From: Lentzea sp. NEAU-D7
Lineage (GTDB): Bacteria > Actinomycetota > Actinomycetes > Mycobacteriales > Pseudonocardiaceae
Direction: 5' to 3'
Length of the DNA: 64,000 bases
Assembly (NCBI RefSeq): GCF_026242055.1
Contig: NZ_JAPJDL010000001.1
Coordinates: 1 to 64,000, forward strand
Part shown: positions 52,378 to 61,072 of the stretch, in pieces
Position numbering within the stretch: the first letter of the stretch is position 1
Layout of the letters: each line of letters opens with the position of its first letter
Notes under the pieces: model-generated
The model's input: the letters and a program-made list of their open reading frames with translations, nothing else
Databases searched by the model: none
What the model was told of the DNA's origin: nothing
Translations under genes and position numbers: made by a program

Positions 52378-53432
52378 CGGTCCCCCGCCAGAACCGGCAC
52401 CTGCTCGACCTCCTAGGACGGAGCCCGGTCGCCCGCATCGACGCACCGCTGCCACACCGGCACGGCGGTTTCTGGGCCAAGCTCGAATGCCTGAGCGCCG
52501 GCGGCATGAAAGCGCGCGGCGCCGTGTCCATGCTGCGCGCCGCCCGTGAACGCGGTGAGCTGCGCCCCGGCGCCGTGGTCGTCGAGTCGACCAGCGGCAC
52601 GCTGGGGCTCGGCCTCGCGTTCGCCTGCCAGGCCTTCGGCCACCCGGTGGTCCTGGTGGTGGACAGCGAACTGGAGCCGTCGATGCGCGCCCTGCTCCGC
52701 GCCCACGGGGCCCGCCTGGAGGTGGTCGACCGGCCACACCCGGTCGGTGGATGGCAGCAGGCTCGATTGGACCGGCTCCAAGCCGTGTTGCGCGAGTACC
52801 CCGACGTCTACTGGCCCGACCAGTACAACAACCCCGACAACCCCGGCGGGTACGCGGAGCTGGCCCGGGAACTGGTGGAGCAGCTCGACCCCGTCGACGT
52901 GCTGGTGTGCAGCGTGGGCACCGGCGGGCACAGCGCCGGCGTCGTCCGCGAGCTGCGCCGGTACTGGCCCGGCGTGCGGCTGATCGGCGTGGACGCCGTC
53001 GGCTCCACGATCTTCGGCCAACCCGCGCGGCCCAGGGTGATGCGCGGGCTGGGCAGCAGCATCCACCCCCGCAACGTCGCCTACGCCGAGTTCGACGAGG
53101 TCCACTGGCTCGGCCCGGTCGAGGTGGTGGACGCCTGCCGCCGGCTCGCCAGGGACGCCTTCGTCACCGGCGGCTGGAGCAGCGGCGCCGTCGCGCTGGT
53201 CGCCGCCTGGGCGGCCAGGGTCGAGCCCGGCGCGGTGGTGGCGACCGTCTTCCCCGACGGCCCACACCGCTACCTCGGCACGATCTTCGACGACGACTTC
53301 TGCCACGCCCGCGACCTGCTCGGGCCCGCCGCTGACCGGCCGGTGGAGATCGGCGACCCGCACCACGTCGAGGCGACGGGCTGGACGCGTTCCCGCTCGG
53401 TCGTCGCGCCACGGGCGGCGGTGCTCGCGTGA
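52374..53432 (+). CDS. PLP-dependent cysteine-synthase-fold enzyme (SbnA/aminoacrylate type)
   Basis: A 352-residue fold-type II PLP enzyme starting at a GTG that overlaps the DUF364 stop. AKLECLSAGGMKARGAVSML (about 32-51) contains the Schiff-base lysine in the place of the usual N-P-[TS]-G-S-x-K-D-R; STSGTLGLGLAFACQAFG (about 64-81) binds the cofactor carboxylate; YWPDQYNNPDNPGGY (about 143-157) is the active-site loop seen in cystathionine-beta-synthase and cysteine-synthase relatives; SVGTGGHSAG (about 181-190) is the phosphate loop. The family performs beta-replacement on O-acetyl- or O-phosphoserine. With an amine as nucleophile this gives 2,3-diaminopropionate-type units, as SbnA and the EDDS enzyme AesA do. 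No SbnB-like dehydrogenase is present, so the adduct may be kept. Confidence 0.88.
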   Translation: MTVPRQNRHLLDLLGRSPVARIDAPLPHRHGGFWAKLECLSAGGMKARGAVSMLRAARERGELRPGAVVVESTSGTLGLGLAFACQAFGHPVVLVVDSELEPSMRALLRAHGARLEVVDRPHPVGGWQQARLDRLQAVLREYPDVYWPDQYNNPDNPGGYAELARELVEQLDPVDVLVCSVGTGGHSAGVVRELRRYWPGVRLIGVDAVGSTIFGQPARPRVMRGLGSSIHPRNVAYAEFDEVHWLGPVEVVDACRRLARDAFVTGGWSSGAVALVAAWAARVEPGAVVATVFPDGPHRYLGTIFDDDFCHARDLLGPAADRPVEIGDPHHVEATGWTRSRSVVAPRAAVLA

Positions 53433-54457
53433 AGATCGACTGGGAGGTCTACGGACTCGACCTGGACACGCCGCTGCGCATCTCCAGGTCCGTCATGTCC
53501 CGCCGGGACGCCGTGCGGGTCGTCGTGACGCACGACGGTCTACAAGGCCACGGCGAAGTGGTGACCAGCGTCTACTACCGGCTCGACGTGGAGGCGATCA
53601 CGTCGCTGCTGAGCCGGTTGCGGCCCGTCCTCGCCGACGCGGGCTCGCCGGAGACCGCGCTCGACGTCCTGCACGCGGACACCGCGATCCCGGCGGGTGT
53701 GCGGGCAGCGGTCGACGCGGCGTTGCACGACCTGCTCGGCCTGCGCGGCGACGTGCCGGTGCACGCGCTCGCCGGCGTCCCGCACTGGCACGACACCCCG
53801 ACCGCGTACACCATCGGCATCACCACACCCGAGGACGCGGCGGCCAGGGCCGCCGCGCTGACCGGGCGCGGGTTCTCCGTGCTCAAGGTCAAGGCCGGGG
53901 CCGATCCGGAACGGGACGTCGCCGTGGTGGCGGCGGTCCGGGCCGCCGCGCCGGACACCCGGCTGGTGCTCGACCCCAACGGCGGGTGGAGCCCGGACGA
54001 GGCGGTGCGGGTGGTGGAGCGGATCTCCGCGGCCGGGGTCGTGCTCGACGCGGTGGAGCAGCCGATCCCGCCCGGCGACCCGGACGCGCTGGCGTGGGTC
54101 CGGAAGCGCTGCCCGGCGCCGCTGGTCGCCGACGAGGACGCCGCCACGGTCGCCGACGTGCGCAGGCTGGCGGGCGCGGTGGACGGCGTCAACGTCAAGC
54201 TCGCCAAGTGCGGCGGCCTGCGCCCGGCGCTGGAGATCATCGCCGCCGCCCGCGAGGGCGGGCTGGACGTGATGCTCGGCTGCCTCGTGGCCAGTTCGCT
54301 CGGCATCGCGCCCGCGGTCCACCTCGCCGGGCACGCCCGGTGGGCCGACCTCGACGGGCACCTGCTGCTGGCCCACGACCCGTGGTCCGGACTCGGTGGC
54401 GAGGACGGCATCCTGCGGCTGTCCGGGGTGCCGGGCCTGGGCGTGGTGCGGCGATGA
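53429..54457 (+). CDS. Enolase-superfamily epimerase (dipeptide-epimerase-like)
   Basis: A 342-residue member of the muconate-lactonizing / Ala-Glu epimerase subgroup, starting at a GTG that overlaps the previous stop. A capping domain (1-125) is followed by the barrel with all catalytic residues: LKVKAG (about 152-157, the K-x-K pair), LDPNGGW (about 180, metal-binding Asp), DAVEQPIPPGD (about 206, Glu), LVADEDAA (about 231, Asp) and VKLAKCGGL (about 253-261, the opposite Lys). The late motif MLGCLVASSLGIAPAVHLA is typical of dipeptide epimerases. Such enzymes invert the alpha carbon of one residue in a dipeptide. Next to an ATP-grasp ligase it suggests a peptide-like intermediate with a D residue. 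Confidence 0.88.
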   Translation: MKIDWEVYGLDLDTPLRISRSVMSRRDAVRVVVTHDGLQGHGEVVTSVYYRLDVEAITSLLSRLRPVLADAGSPETALDVLHADTAIPAGVRAAVDAALHDLLGLRGDVPVHALAGVPHWHDTPTAYTIGITTPEDAAARAAALTGRGFSVLKVKAGADPERDVAVVAAVRAAAPDTRLVLDPNGGWSPDEAVRVVERISAAGVVLDAVEQPIPPGDPDALAWVRKRCPAPLVADEDAATVADVRRLAGAVDGVNVKLAKCGGLRPALEIIAAAREGGLDVMLGCLVASSLGIAPAVHLAGHARWADLDGHLLLAHDPWSGLGGEDGILRLSGVPGLGVVRR

Positions 54458-55626
54458 GCCGGTTCGCGCTGCCGGTGCGGTTGCTGCTGGTCAACCAGTT
54501 CGCCGTGAACACCGGTTTCTACCTGCTCATCCCCTACCTCGCCGTGCACCTGGGCGACCTGGGCATGTCCGCCGCGGTGATCGGCGTGGTGCTCGGCGTG
54601 CGGACGCTGAGCCAGCAGGGCCTGTTCCTGGTCGGAGGCACCGCCTCGGACCGGCTGGGACCGCGGACCGTCATCCTCGCCGGCTGCGCGCTGCGCGCGG
54701 TGGGGTTCGGGCTCTTCGCGATCGGCGACTCGCTCGCGGTGGTGCTGGCCGCGTCGGTGCTCAGCGGGCTCGCGGGCGCGCTGTTCAACCCGGCGGTGCG
54801 AGCGTACATCGCGTTGGAGGCGGGCGAGGCGCGGACCGAGGCCTTCGCCCGGTTCAACGTCCACGCCCAGGCGGGCGCGCTGTTCGGCCCGGTGCTCGGC
54901 AGTCTGCTGCTGTTGTGGGACTTCCGGATCGCCGCGGTCGTGGCGGCCGGGATCTTCGCGGCGCTGACGATCGCCCAGGCCGTCGTGCTGCCCGCCCGTC
55001 CGGCCACCCGCCGGGGCGGGTCGGTGCTCGGCGACTGGCGCGAGTGCCTGGCGAACCGCCGGTTCGTGGCGTTCACCTGCGTGCTGAGCGGGATGTTCGT
55101 GCTGCAGAACCAGCTCTACCTGCTGCTGCCCATCCAGGCGCAGACTGCCACCGGATCGGCGGGCGTGGTCGCCGCGCTGTTCGTCGTGTCCACGGTCGCC
55201 ACGCTGCTGTTCCAGGTGCGCATCACCCGTCTGCTGTCGGACCGCGCGCGGGGACCGGCGATCGCTGCGGGCCTCGCCGTCATGGGCGCGGGCTTCGCCG
55301 TGCCGGCGCTGTGGTCCGGCCTCGTGCCGGTGCTGGTGGCCACGCTCGCGCTGGCCGTCGGCGTGATGATCGCGAACCCGCTCGTCTACGACCTGATCCC
55401 CTCGTTCGGCCCGGAAAGTCTGGCGGGCACCCAGTTCGGCGTGTTCTACCTCGGGTCCGGGCTGGCCGCCGCCCTGGGCAACACCGCGATCGGCTGGGTC
55501 ATCGGATTCGGTGACCGGCTCGCGTCCCTGGTGTGCGTGGCGATCGGGCTCCTCAGCGCCGCCGGGGTCGCGTGGCTGCACCGCCGCGGCGCGCTCACGC
55601 CACGACAGCCGGAGGTCGCCCGATGA
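54454..55626 (+). CDS. MFS transporter, probable exporter of the zinc ligand
   Basis: A 390-residue, about 12-helix major facilitator protein. The N-terminal helix LLLVNQFAVNTGFYLLIPYLAVHL and the loop SDRLGPRTVILAG (about 66-78) follow the drug-exporter pattern of the MFS_1/YdeD-type proteins; GLAGALFNPAVRAYIA and the second-half loop RITRLLSDRARGPAIAAG also match. Its ATG overlaps the epimerase stop and its stop overlaps the methyltransferase start (ATGA both times). Placed among biosynthetic genes, it most likely secretes the finished chelator, with the ABC systems bringing the metal complex back. Direction and cargo are inferred. Confidence 0.88.
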   Translation: MSRFALPVRLLLVNQFAVNTGFYLLIPYLAVHLGDLGMSAAVIGVVLGVRTLSQQGLFLVGGTASDRLGPRTVILAGCALRAVGFGLFAIGDSLAVVLAASVLSGLAGALFNPAVRAYIALEAGEARTEAFARFNVHAQAGALFGPVLGSLLLLWDFRIAAVVAAGIFAALTIAQAVVLPARPATRRGGSVLGDWRECLANRRFVAFTCVLSGMFVLQNQLYLLLPIQAQTATGSAGVVAALFVVSTVATLLFQVRITRLLSDRARGPAIAAGLAVMGAGFAVPALWSGLVPVLVATLALAVGVMIANPLVYDLIPSFGPESLAGTQFGVFYLGSGLAAALGNTAIGWVIGFGDRLASLVCVAIGLLSAAGVAWLHRRGALTPRQPEVAR

Positions 55627-56408
55627 ACCTGCTCACCGACAACCCCGAGCTGTACGAGCACCAGTTCCCCGATCCCGATCACGTCGCGGCCCGGTTCGTG
55701 CACGACGTGGTGACCCGGTTCGGCGGCGGACGGGACCTGCTCGACATCGGCTGCGGCACCGGCCGCGACGCCGGCTGGTTGGCCCGCAACGGTTATCGGG
55801 TCTCCGGAGTGGACAGTTCGGAGAACATGCTCGCGTACGTGCGCGAGCACCACCCGGCGGTCGACGTGACGCCGGGAGACATGCGCTCCTTCGACCTGGG
55901 CCGTCGTTTCGACGTCATCACGTGCCTGGACAGCGCGATGCTGTACTGCCACACCAACGCAGACCTCGACGCGTTCCTCGGCCGCTGCCGGGCACACCTG
56001 TCCCCCGGCGGTCTGTTCGTGGCGGAGATGCGCAACGGCGCGTTCTTCCTCGGCAACACCGAACTCCTCGACGGCGTGCGCACTCGCTCGGTGACGTGGC
56101 GGGACATCGAGTACACCTCGCACACCGAGCTGTGGATCGACCACGCCGCCCAGTTGCTGCGCCGCCGGCGCGCGTGGGAGTGGGCCGAGCGCGCCGAACC
56201 GCTCGTGCAGCGGTCGGCCTGGCGGCTGCTGTTCCCGCAGGAGCTGCGCCACCTGCTCGACCTCGCCGGGTTCGACGTGCTCGCCCTGTTCGACGAGCCC
56301 GGTCCCCGCACCGACCAGCCCTGGACCGCCGACGCCCCGCTGAGCGGCGCGCTGTCCGGCGACCGCCTCCACGTCGTGGCCCGCCTCCGCCGAAGCGGGT
56401 GCCAGTGA
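55623..56408 (+). CDS. Class I SAM-dependent methyltransferase
   Basis: A 261-residue methyltransferase. LLDIGCGTGRDAGWLARNGYRVSGVDSS (about 40-67) is motif I with the SAM-binding acidic residue at the end of strand 2; GDMRSFDLGRRFDVITCLDSAMLY (about 84-107) covers motifs II and III, and LSPGGLFVAEM (about 125-135) is the post-III strand. The N-terminal PELYEHQFPD and the later RAWEWAERAEPLVQRSAWRLLFPQELRHLL form the substrate cap. It resembles small N- or O-methyltransferases of natural-product pathways. Coupled on the 5' side to the MFS gene, it may methylate the metal ligand. A different possible methyltransferase fragment lies upstream at 49.8-50.1 kb. Confidence 0.88.
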   Translation: MNLLTDNPELYEHQFPDPDHVAARFVHDVVTRFGGGRDLLDIGCGTGRDAGWLARNGYRVSGVDSSENMLAYVREHHPAVDVTPGDMRSFDLGRRFDVITCLDSAMLYCHTNADLDAFLGRCRAHLSPGGLFVAEMRNGAFFLGNTELLDGVRTRSVTWRDIEYTSHTELWIDHAAQLLRRRRAWEWAERAEPLVQRSAWRLLFPQELRHLLDLAGFDVLALFDEPGPRTDQPWTADAPLSGALSGDRLHVVARLRRSGCQ

Positions 56409-56419
56409 AAGGAACCAGC

Positions 56420-57946
56420 ATGTCCCTGAACCGCCGCGGTTTCCTCGGCCTCACCTCCGGTCTGGCCGTCGTCACCCTCGCCGGGTGCGGCAGCGGTGCG
56501 ACCCCGGCCTCCTCCGCGCCGCGCACCGGCGGCAGGCTCCGCGCCGCGTTCGCCGGTGGCGGCGCCAAGGAGGTCCTCGACCCGCACCTGGCCAACCTGT
56601 TCGTCGAGGCCGCGCGGTCGAAGGCGATGTTCGACAAGCTCGCGGACCTCGGCGGCGACGTGTCACCGCAACCGCGCCTCGCGGAGAAGTGGGAGCCCAA
56701 CGCCGACCTGACCCGCTGGCGGATCACTTTGCGCAAGGCGGTGTTCCACGACGGCAGACCGGTGCGCGCCCAGGACGTGCTCTCCAGCTACGCGCGCATC
56801 CTCGACCCGAACCGCGCGTTCCGGGCCAAGTCGAGCCTCGCGCTGATCGACCTGCCGAACAGCCGCGCCGTGGACGACCGCACCGTGGAGTTCGCGCTGA
56901 AGCGGCCCTTCGCCGAGTTCCCGAACGCTCTCGCGGCGTTCGGCGCCTACATCGTTCCCGAGGGCGCCGAGGACTTCACGAAGCCCGTCGGGTCGGGAGC
57001 GTTCAGCTTCGTGTCGTTCGAGCCGGGCAGGTCCGTGCTGCTCAAGCGCAACCCCGAGTACTGGGAGGGCGCGCCGTTGCTGGACGAGCTGGAGTTCGTG
57101 ATCGCCAACGAGGAGTCGGCGCGCACCAACGCCCTGCTGGGCGGTCAGGTCGAGTACGCGCACGACCTGACCCCGACCACCGCCCGCAGCCACGCCTCCG
57201 GCGACCGGATGACGATCCACCGCGCGCCCAACAGCGCCGTGCAGGCGTTCGCCATGAAGGTGGACCGGGCGCCGTTCGACAACCGCGACCTGCGGGAGGC
57301 GCTGTTCCTGCTCGCCGACCGGCCACAGCTGGTCGAGTCGGTGCTCGCGGGCAGCGGCCAGGTCGGCAACGACCTGTTCGGCAAGGGCTACCAGCACTAC
57401 GCCGACCTCCCGCAGCGCGAGCGCGACCTGGACAAGGCGAAGTTCCTGATCCGCAAGGCGGGCGCCGAGGGACTGGTGGTCAAGCTCGACACGTCCACCG
57501 CCGCGGCCGGCATGGTCGAGGCCGCCACCGTGTTCGCCGACCAGGTCAAGGGCTCCGGCCTGACGATCGAGGTCGTGCAGGGCAACAAGGACAGCTACTG
57601 GGCCGACACGCTCAAGAACGGCTCGCTGTCGAGCTTCCGGTCCGGTGCCATGCCCATCGAGACCCACGTCGCGCAGCGCCTGCTCAGCGGATCGGGCACC
57701 AACGTGACCAAGTGGGCCCGGCCGGAGTTCGACGCGCTGTACGAGAAGGCGGTGTCCACTTCGGACCAGTCCGCGCGCACCCAGGCCTACCAGGAGATGC
57801 AGCGCGTGCTGCACGCCGAGGGCGGCTACCTGATGTGGGGCTTCGCGGACTGGATCGTGGGCGCCAAGCCGAACGTCGGCGGGATCTCCACCGCGCCGGC
57901 CAACACGCTGGACTGGGCCCGGTTCGACAAGGTGTGGCTGGGGTGA
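56420..57946 (+). CDS. Second family 5 solute-binding lipoprotein
   Basis: A 508-residue binding protein. The N terminus (NRRGFLGL, a hydrophobic stretch, then LAGC at about 20-23) combines a twin-arginine-like signal with a lipobox, so export of a folded or cofactor-bound lipoprotein by Tat is possible. The SBP_bac_5 fold is shown by RLAEKWEPNADLTRWRITLRKAVFHDGRPVRAQDVLSSY (about 85-123), PVGSGAFSFVSFEPGRSVLLKRNPEYWEG (about 190-218) and LREALFLLADRPQLVESVLAGSG. It is followed by its own two permeases and ATPase. It is only distantly similar to the leftward binding protein, so the two may take different ligands or different metal forms. GAAAGGAACC precedes the ATG. Confidence 0.9.
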   Translation: MSLNRRGFLGLTSGLAVVTLAGCGSGATPASSAPRTGGRLRAAFAGGGAKEVLDPHLANLFVEAARSKAMFDKLADLGGDVSPQPRLAEKWEPNADLTRWRITLRKAVFHDGRPVRAQDVLSSYARILDPNRAFRAKSSLALIDLPNSRAVDDRTVEFALKRPFAEFPNALAAFGAYIVPEGAEDFTKPVGSGAFSFVSFEPGRSVLLKRNPEYWEGAPLLDELEFVIANEESARTNALLGGQVEYAHDLTPTTARSHASGDRMTIHRAPNSAVQAFAMKVDRAPFDNRDLREALFLLADRPQLVESVLAGSGQVGNDLFGKGYQHYADLPQRERDLDKAKFLIRKAGAEGLVVKLDTSTAAAGMVEAATVFADQVKGSGLTIEVVQGNKDSYWADTLKNGSLSSFRSGAMPIETHVAQRLLSGSGTNVTKWARPEFDALYEKAVSTSDQSARTQAYQEMQRVLHAEGGYLMWGFADWIVGAKPNVGGISTAPANTLDWARFDKVWLG

Positions 57947-58887
57947 GTCTCGCGTCCTACGCGGCCCGCCGGGCCGCGCTCGGGCTGATGCAGGTGCTGG
58001 CCGTGGTCACCCTCGTGTTCTTCCTGGTCGAGGCCCTGCCGGGAGACGCGGCGGTGGCCCTGGCCGGGGACAGTCCCGACCCCGCGCGGATCGCGCAGAT
58101 CCGCGCGGCCATGGGCCTCGACCGGCCCGCGCCCGAGCGGTTCGCCGAGTGGCTGACCGGACTGCCCCGGCTGGACTTCGGCGAGTCCCTGGTCTCGGGA
58201 CGGCCGGTCTCTGAGTTCCTGACCGCCGGGATCGGCCCCACGATCGTGCTGGCGGTGCTGACCCTGGTGCTGCTGGTGCCGATCTCGGTGCTGGTCGGCG
58301 TGCTCGCCGCGCTGCGCGAGGGCAGCCTGCTGGACCGGGCGCTGACGTCGGTCAGCGTGGCGCTGCACTCGATTCCCGAGTTCGCGCTAGCCGTGGTGCT
58401 GATCGCGGTGTTCGGCGTGCGGCTGGGGTGGCTGCCGCCGACCGCGGTCGGTGCGGACGTGCTCGCCGAGCCCGCGGTGCTGGTGCTGCCGCTGGTGGTG
58501 CTGCTGGCGCGGCCGATCTGCTCGATCAGCCGCCTGGTGCGCGCGGGCATGGTCGACGCGCTGGAGTCGGACTACGTGCGCCACGCGCGCCGCCTGGGGA
58601 TCGCCGAGACGAGGGTCCGGTTCGGCCACGCCCTGCCGAACGCCCTGTCGCCGGCGGTGCAGCAGGTCGCGCGCACCACGGACTGGTTGCTGGGCGGGGT
58701 GATCGTCGTCGAGGCGGTGTTCGTGATCCCCGGCCTCGGGACAGTCCTGGTGGACGCCGTGGCCGCCCGCGACCTGCCCGTGGTGCAGGGCCTGGCGGTG
58801 GTCTTCGCGGTCACCACGGTGGCCGTCAACCTGGTGGCCGACCTGGTGGGGTTCCGCCTGGCACCGCGCACGGAGGTGGTCGCGTGA
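57943..58887 (+). CDS. DppB/NikB-type ABC permease
   Basis: A 314-residue membrane protein starting at a GTG that overlaps the binding-protein stop. The N-terminal helix (ALGLMQVLAVVTLVFFLVEALPGD) and IRAAMGLDRPAPERFAEWL are standard for the B subunit; five more helices follow. The coupling loop is ESDYVRHARRLGIAETRVRFGHALPNALSPAVQ (about 203-235), with the EAA-type Gly. The C-terminal EAVFVIPGLGTVLVDAVAARDLPVVQG is the last signature. It forms the channel with the next gene product. Confidence 0.92.
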   Translation: MSLASYAARRAALGLMQVLAVVTLVFFLVEALPGDAAVALAGDSPDPARIAQIRAAMGLDRPAPERFAEWLTGLPRLDFGESLVSGRPVSEFLTAGIGPTIVLAVLTLVLLVPISVLVGVLAALREGSLLDRALTSVSVALHSIPEFALAVVLIAVFGVRLGWLPPTAVGADVLAEPAVLVLPLVVLLARPICSISRLVRAGMVDALESDYVRHARRLGIAETRVRFGHALPNALSPAVQQVARTTDWLLGGVIVVEAVFVIPGLGTVLVDAVAARDLPVVQGLAVVFAVTTVAVNLVADLVGFRLAPRTEVVA

Positions 58888-59657
58888 AGCGGGCGGGCAT
58901 CGGCGGGGTGCTGATTGTGGTGCCTTTGGCGCTGGCGTTGCTGGGACCGCTGTTCGTGCCGGAGCGGGCGGCCCGCAGCGCCCCGTTCATGCCGCTGGGC
59001 CTGCTGGGCACCGACTTCGTGGGCCGGGACACCTGGCACCAGGTGCTCGCGGGCGGCCAGACGGTCGTGCTGGTGGCGTTGCTAGCCACCGCCCTGTCCT
59101 ACCTGGTCGGTGTGCCCTATGGCGTGATCGCGGCGACCGCTCGGCTGCGGCTGGTCGACGAGGCGCTGATGAGGCCTCTCGACGTGCTGCTGGCGGTGCC
59201 GTCGCTGCTGGTGCTGATCCTCGTGGCCGCCATCACCGGCCAAGGTCTGCTCGTGCTCGTCGGCATCGTCACGCTCGTCAACTTCCCCGACGTCGCCCGT
59301 CTTTCGCGCGCCACGGCGCTGGAGATCGCGGCACGGCCGGCGTTGGAGGCGATGCGCATGCAGGGCGAGTCGTGGTGGCAGACCTCGATCGTCTACACCG
59401 GACGGTCGATGCTGCGCACGCTCGCCGCCGATCTGGGCGTGCGGCTCACCTCCGCGCTGTACCTGGTGGCCTCGGCGAGTTTCCTCGGTGTCGGCGTGCC
59501 GCCCGACGCGGCGGACTGGGCCGTGATGGTGGACCGCAACCGCGGTGGCCTGTTCCTGCAGCCGTGGGCCGTGGTGGTACCCGCGTTGCTGATCATCTCC
59601 CTGTCGATCGGGTTGAACCTGGTGTTCGACCGCGCACTGCGGAAGGTTCGGACATGA
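58884..59657 (+). CDS. DppC/NikC-type ABC permease
   Basis: A 257-residue membrane protein, GTG start overlapping the previous stop. The pattern HxLGTDxxGRD appears as LGLLGTDFVGRDTWHQVLAGGQTVVLV (about 40-66); MRPLDVLLAVPSLLVLILVAAITG forms the central helices; the coupling loop is RPALEAMRMQGESWWQTSIVYTGRSML (about 150-176), and ASFLGVGVPPDAADWAVMVDRNR is the closing signature. It lacks the longer N-terminal extension of many C subunits. It pairs with the B subunit upstream and is coupled to the ATPase gene downstream. Confidence 0.92.
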   Translation: MKRAGIGGVLIVVPLALALLGPLFVPERAARSAPFMPLGLLGTDFVGRDTWHQVLAGGQTVVLVALLATALSYLVGVPYGVIAATARLRLVDEALMRPLDVLLAVPSLLVLILVAAITGQGLLVLVGIVTLVNFPDVARLSRATALEIAARPALEAMRMQGESWWQTSIVYTGRSMLRTLAADLGVRLTSALYLVASASFLGVGVPPDAADWAVMVDRNRGGLFLQPWAVVVPALLIISLSIGLNLVFDRALRKVRT

Positions 59658-61072
59658 CCCCGGTCGTGCACGTGGAAGACCTGCGCGCCGAGGCGGGCGG
59701 GCGGGTGCTGCTCGACGGCGTCAGCTTCGCCCTGTCCGCGGGCCGGGTCCTGGCCCTGGTCGGCGCCTCGGGCAGCGGCAAGACCACCACCGGCCTGGCG
59801 CTGCTCGGCGAGCACTCCCCCGGCGTGTCGGTCAGCGGGCACGTCGAGGTGCGCGGACGCGTCGGGTTCGTGCCGCAACAGCCCGCTTCCGCGCTCAACC
59901 CGGTGCGCCGGCTGGGTGCCGTGTTCCGCGAGATCGCCGCGCTGCACGACGGCGACCCCGACGCACTGGTGGCCACGGCACTGCACCGCGCGCGGGTGCC
60001 GGCCGGCCTGCTGCGCCGCTACCCGCACCAGCTGTCCGGCGGCCAGCAGCAACGGGTCGTGCTCGCCCAGGCGCTGGTCGGCGACCCGGCGGTGCTGGTC
60101 GCCGACGAGCCCACCACCGGGCAGGACGCCCTGACGCGCGGCGAGGTCGTCGACGAGCTCGCCGCCGTCGTCGCCCAAGGGGTGGCGCTGGTGCTGCTGA
60201 CCCACGACGTGGAGGTGGTGCGGGCGCTCGCCGACGAGATCGTGGTGCTGCGCGCGGGGCGCGTCGTCGAGGCCGGACCCGCTTCCGAGCTGCTGACCGA
60301 TCCGCAGGAGGACTACACCCGCGCGCTGCTCGACGCGGTGCCGCAGGTCCTCTCCGAGGTCCCCGAACGGGCGCCACGACTGCGAGTCCGCGGCCTGACC
60401 GCGCGGTACCGGGACGCCACCGTCCTGCACGACGTGGATCTGGACGTCGGCGAACGGCTGGCGGTGGTCGGCCGTTCCGGCAGCGGCAAGACCACCCTCG
60501 GACGCTGCCTGGCGGGCCTGCACCAGCAGGCCACCGGCGAGGTGCTGCTGCACGACCGGCCGCTCGCGCGGTCACTGCGCCGCCGGCCCCGAGCCGCGCT
60601 GGCCGCCGTGCAGTACGTCTTCCAGGACGCGCGGGGGTCGTTCGACGAGCACCGCCCGGTGCTGGACCAGGTCGCCCGCACTGCGGTGCGGCTGCGCGAC
60701 GTGCGCCCCGCCGACGCCCGCACGTCGGCGCTCGCGGCCTTGGCCCGTGTCGGCCTCGACTCCGAGACGATGCTGCGCCTGCCGCGCGGCCTGTCCGGCG
60801 GCGAACTGCAGCGGGCCGCACTGGTGCGCGCCCTGCTCGCCGAACCGGAGGTGCTCGTGTGCGACGAGATCACCTCGGGCCTGGACGCGGTGACCCGCGC
60901 CGGGCTGCTCGACCTGCTCGCGAGCGTGCCGTGCGCGCTCGTGCTGATCAGCCACGACCTGGACGTCGTGGCCCGGCTGGCCGACCGGGTAGCCGTGCTC
61001 CACGAAGGACGCGTCGTCATCCACGGTCCGGTCGCGACCACTTTGGACGGCGCGAAAGAGAGGATGAAGTGA
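59654..61072 (+). CDS. Double ABC ATPase (fused DppD-DppF type)
   Basis: A 472-residue protein with two complete nucleotide-binding domains. First: Walker A GASGSGKTT (about 37-45), Q-loop FVPQQPASALNPV, signature LSGGQQQR (about 131), Walker B VLVADEPTTGQD, switch LTHD. Second (from about 237): Walker A GRSGSGKTT (about 275), Q-loop YVFQDARGSFDEHRPV, signature LSGGELQR (about 378), Walker B VLVCDEITSGLD, switch ISHD. The Glu after Walker B is kept in both. It energises the permease pair encoded just upstream. Because the leftward fused permease has no ATPase of its own, it may serve both importers. The start overlaps the permease stop. Confidence 0.93.
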   Translation: MTPVVHVEDLRAEAGGRVLLDGVSFALSAGRVLALVGASGSGKTTTGLALLGEHSPGVSVSGHVEVRGRVGFVPQQPASALNPVRRLGAVFREIAALHDGDPDALVATALHRARVPAGLLRRYPHQLSGGQQQRVVLAQALVGDPAVLVADEPTTGQDALTRGEVVDELAAVVAQGVALVLLTHDVEVVRALADEIVVLRAGRVVEAGPASELLTDPQEDYTRALLDAVPQVLSEVPERAPRLRVRGLTARYRDATVLHDVDLDVGERLAVVGRSGSGKTTLGRCLAGLHQQATGEVLLHDRPLARSLRRRPRAALAAVQYVFQDARGSFDEHRPVLDQVARTAVRLRDVRPADARTSALAALARVGLDSETMLRLPRGLSGGELQRAALVRALLAEPEVLVCDEITSGLDAVTRAGLLDLLASVPCALVLISHDLDVVARLADRVAVLHEGRVVIHGPVATTLDGAKERMK

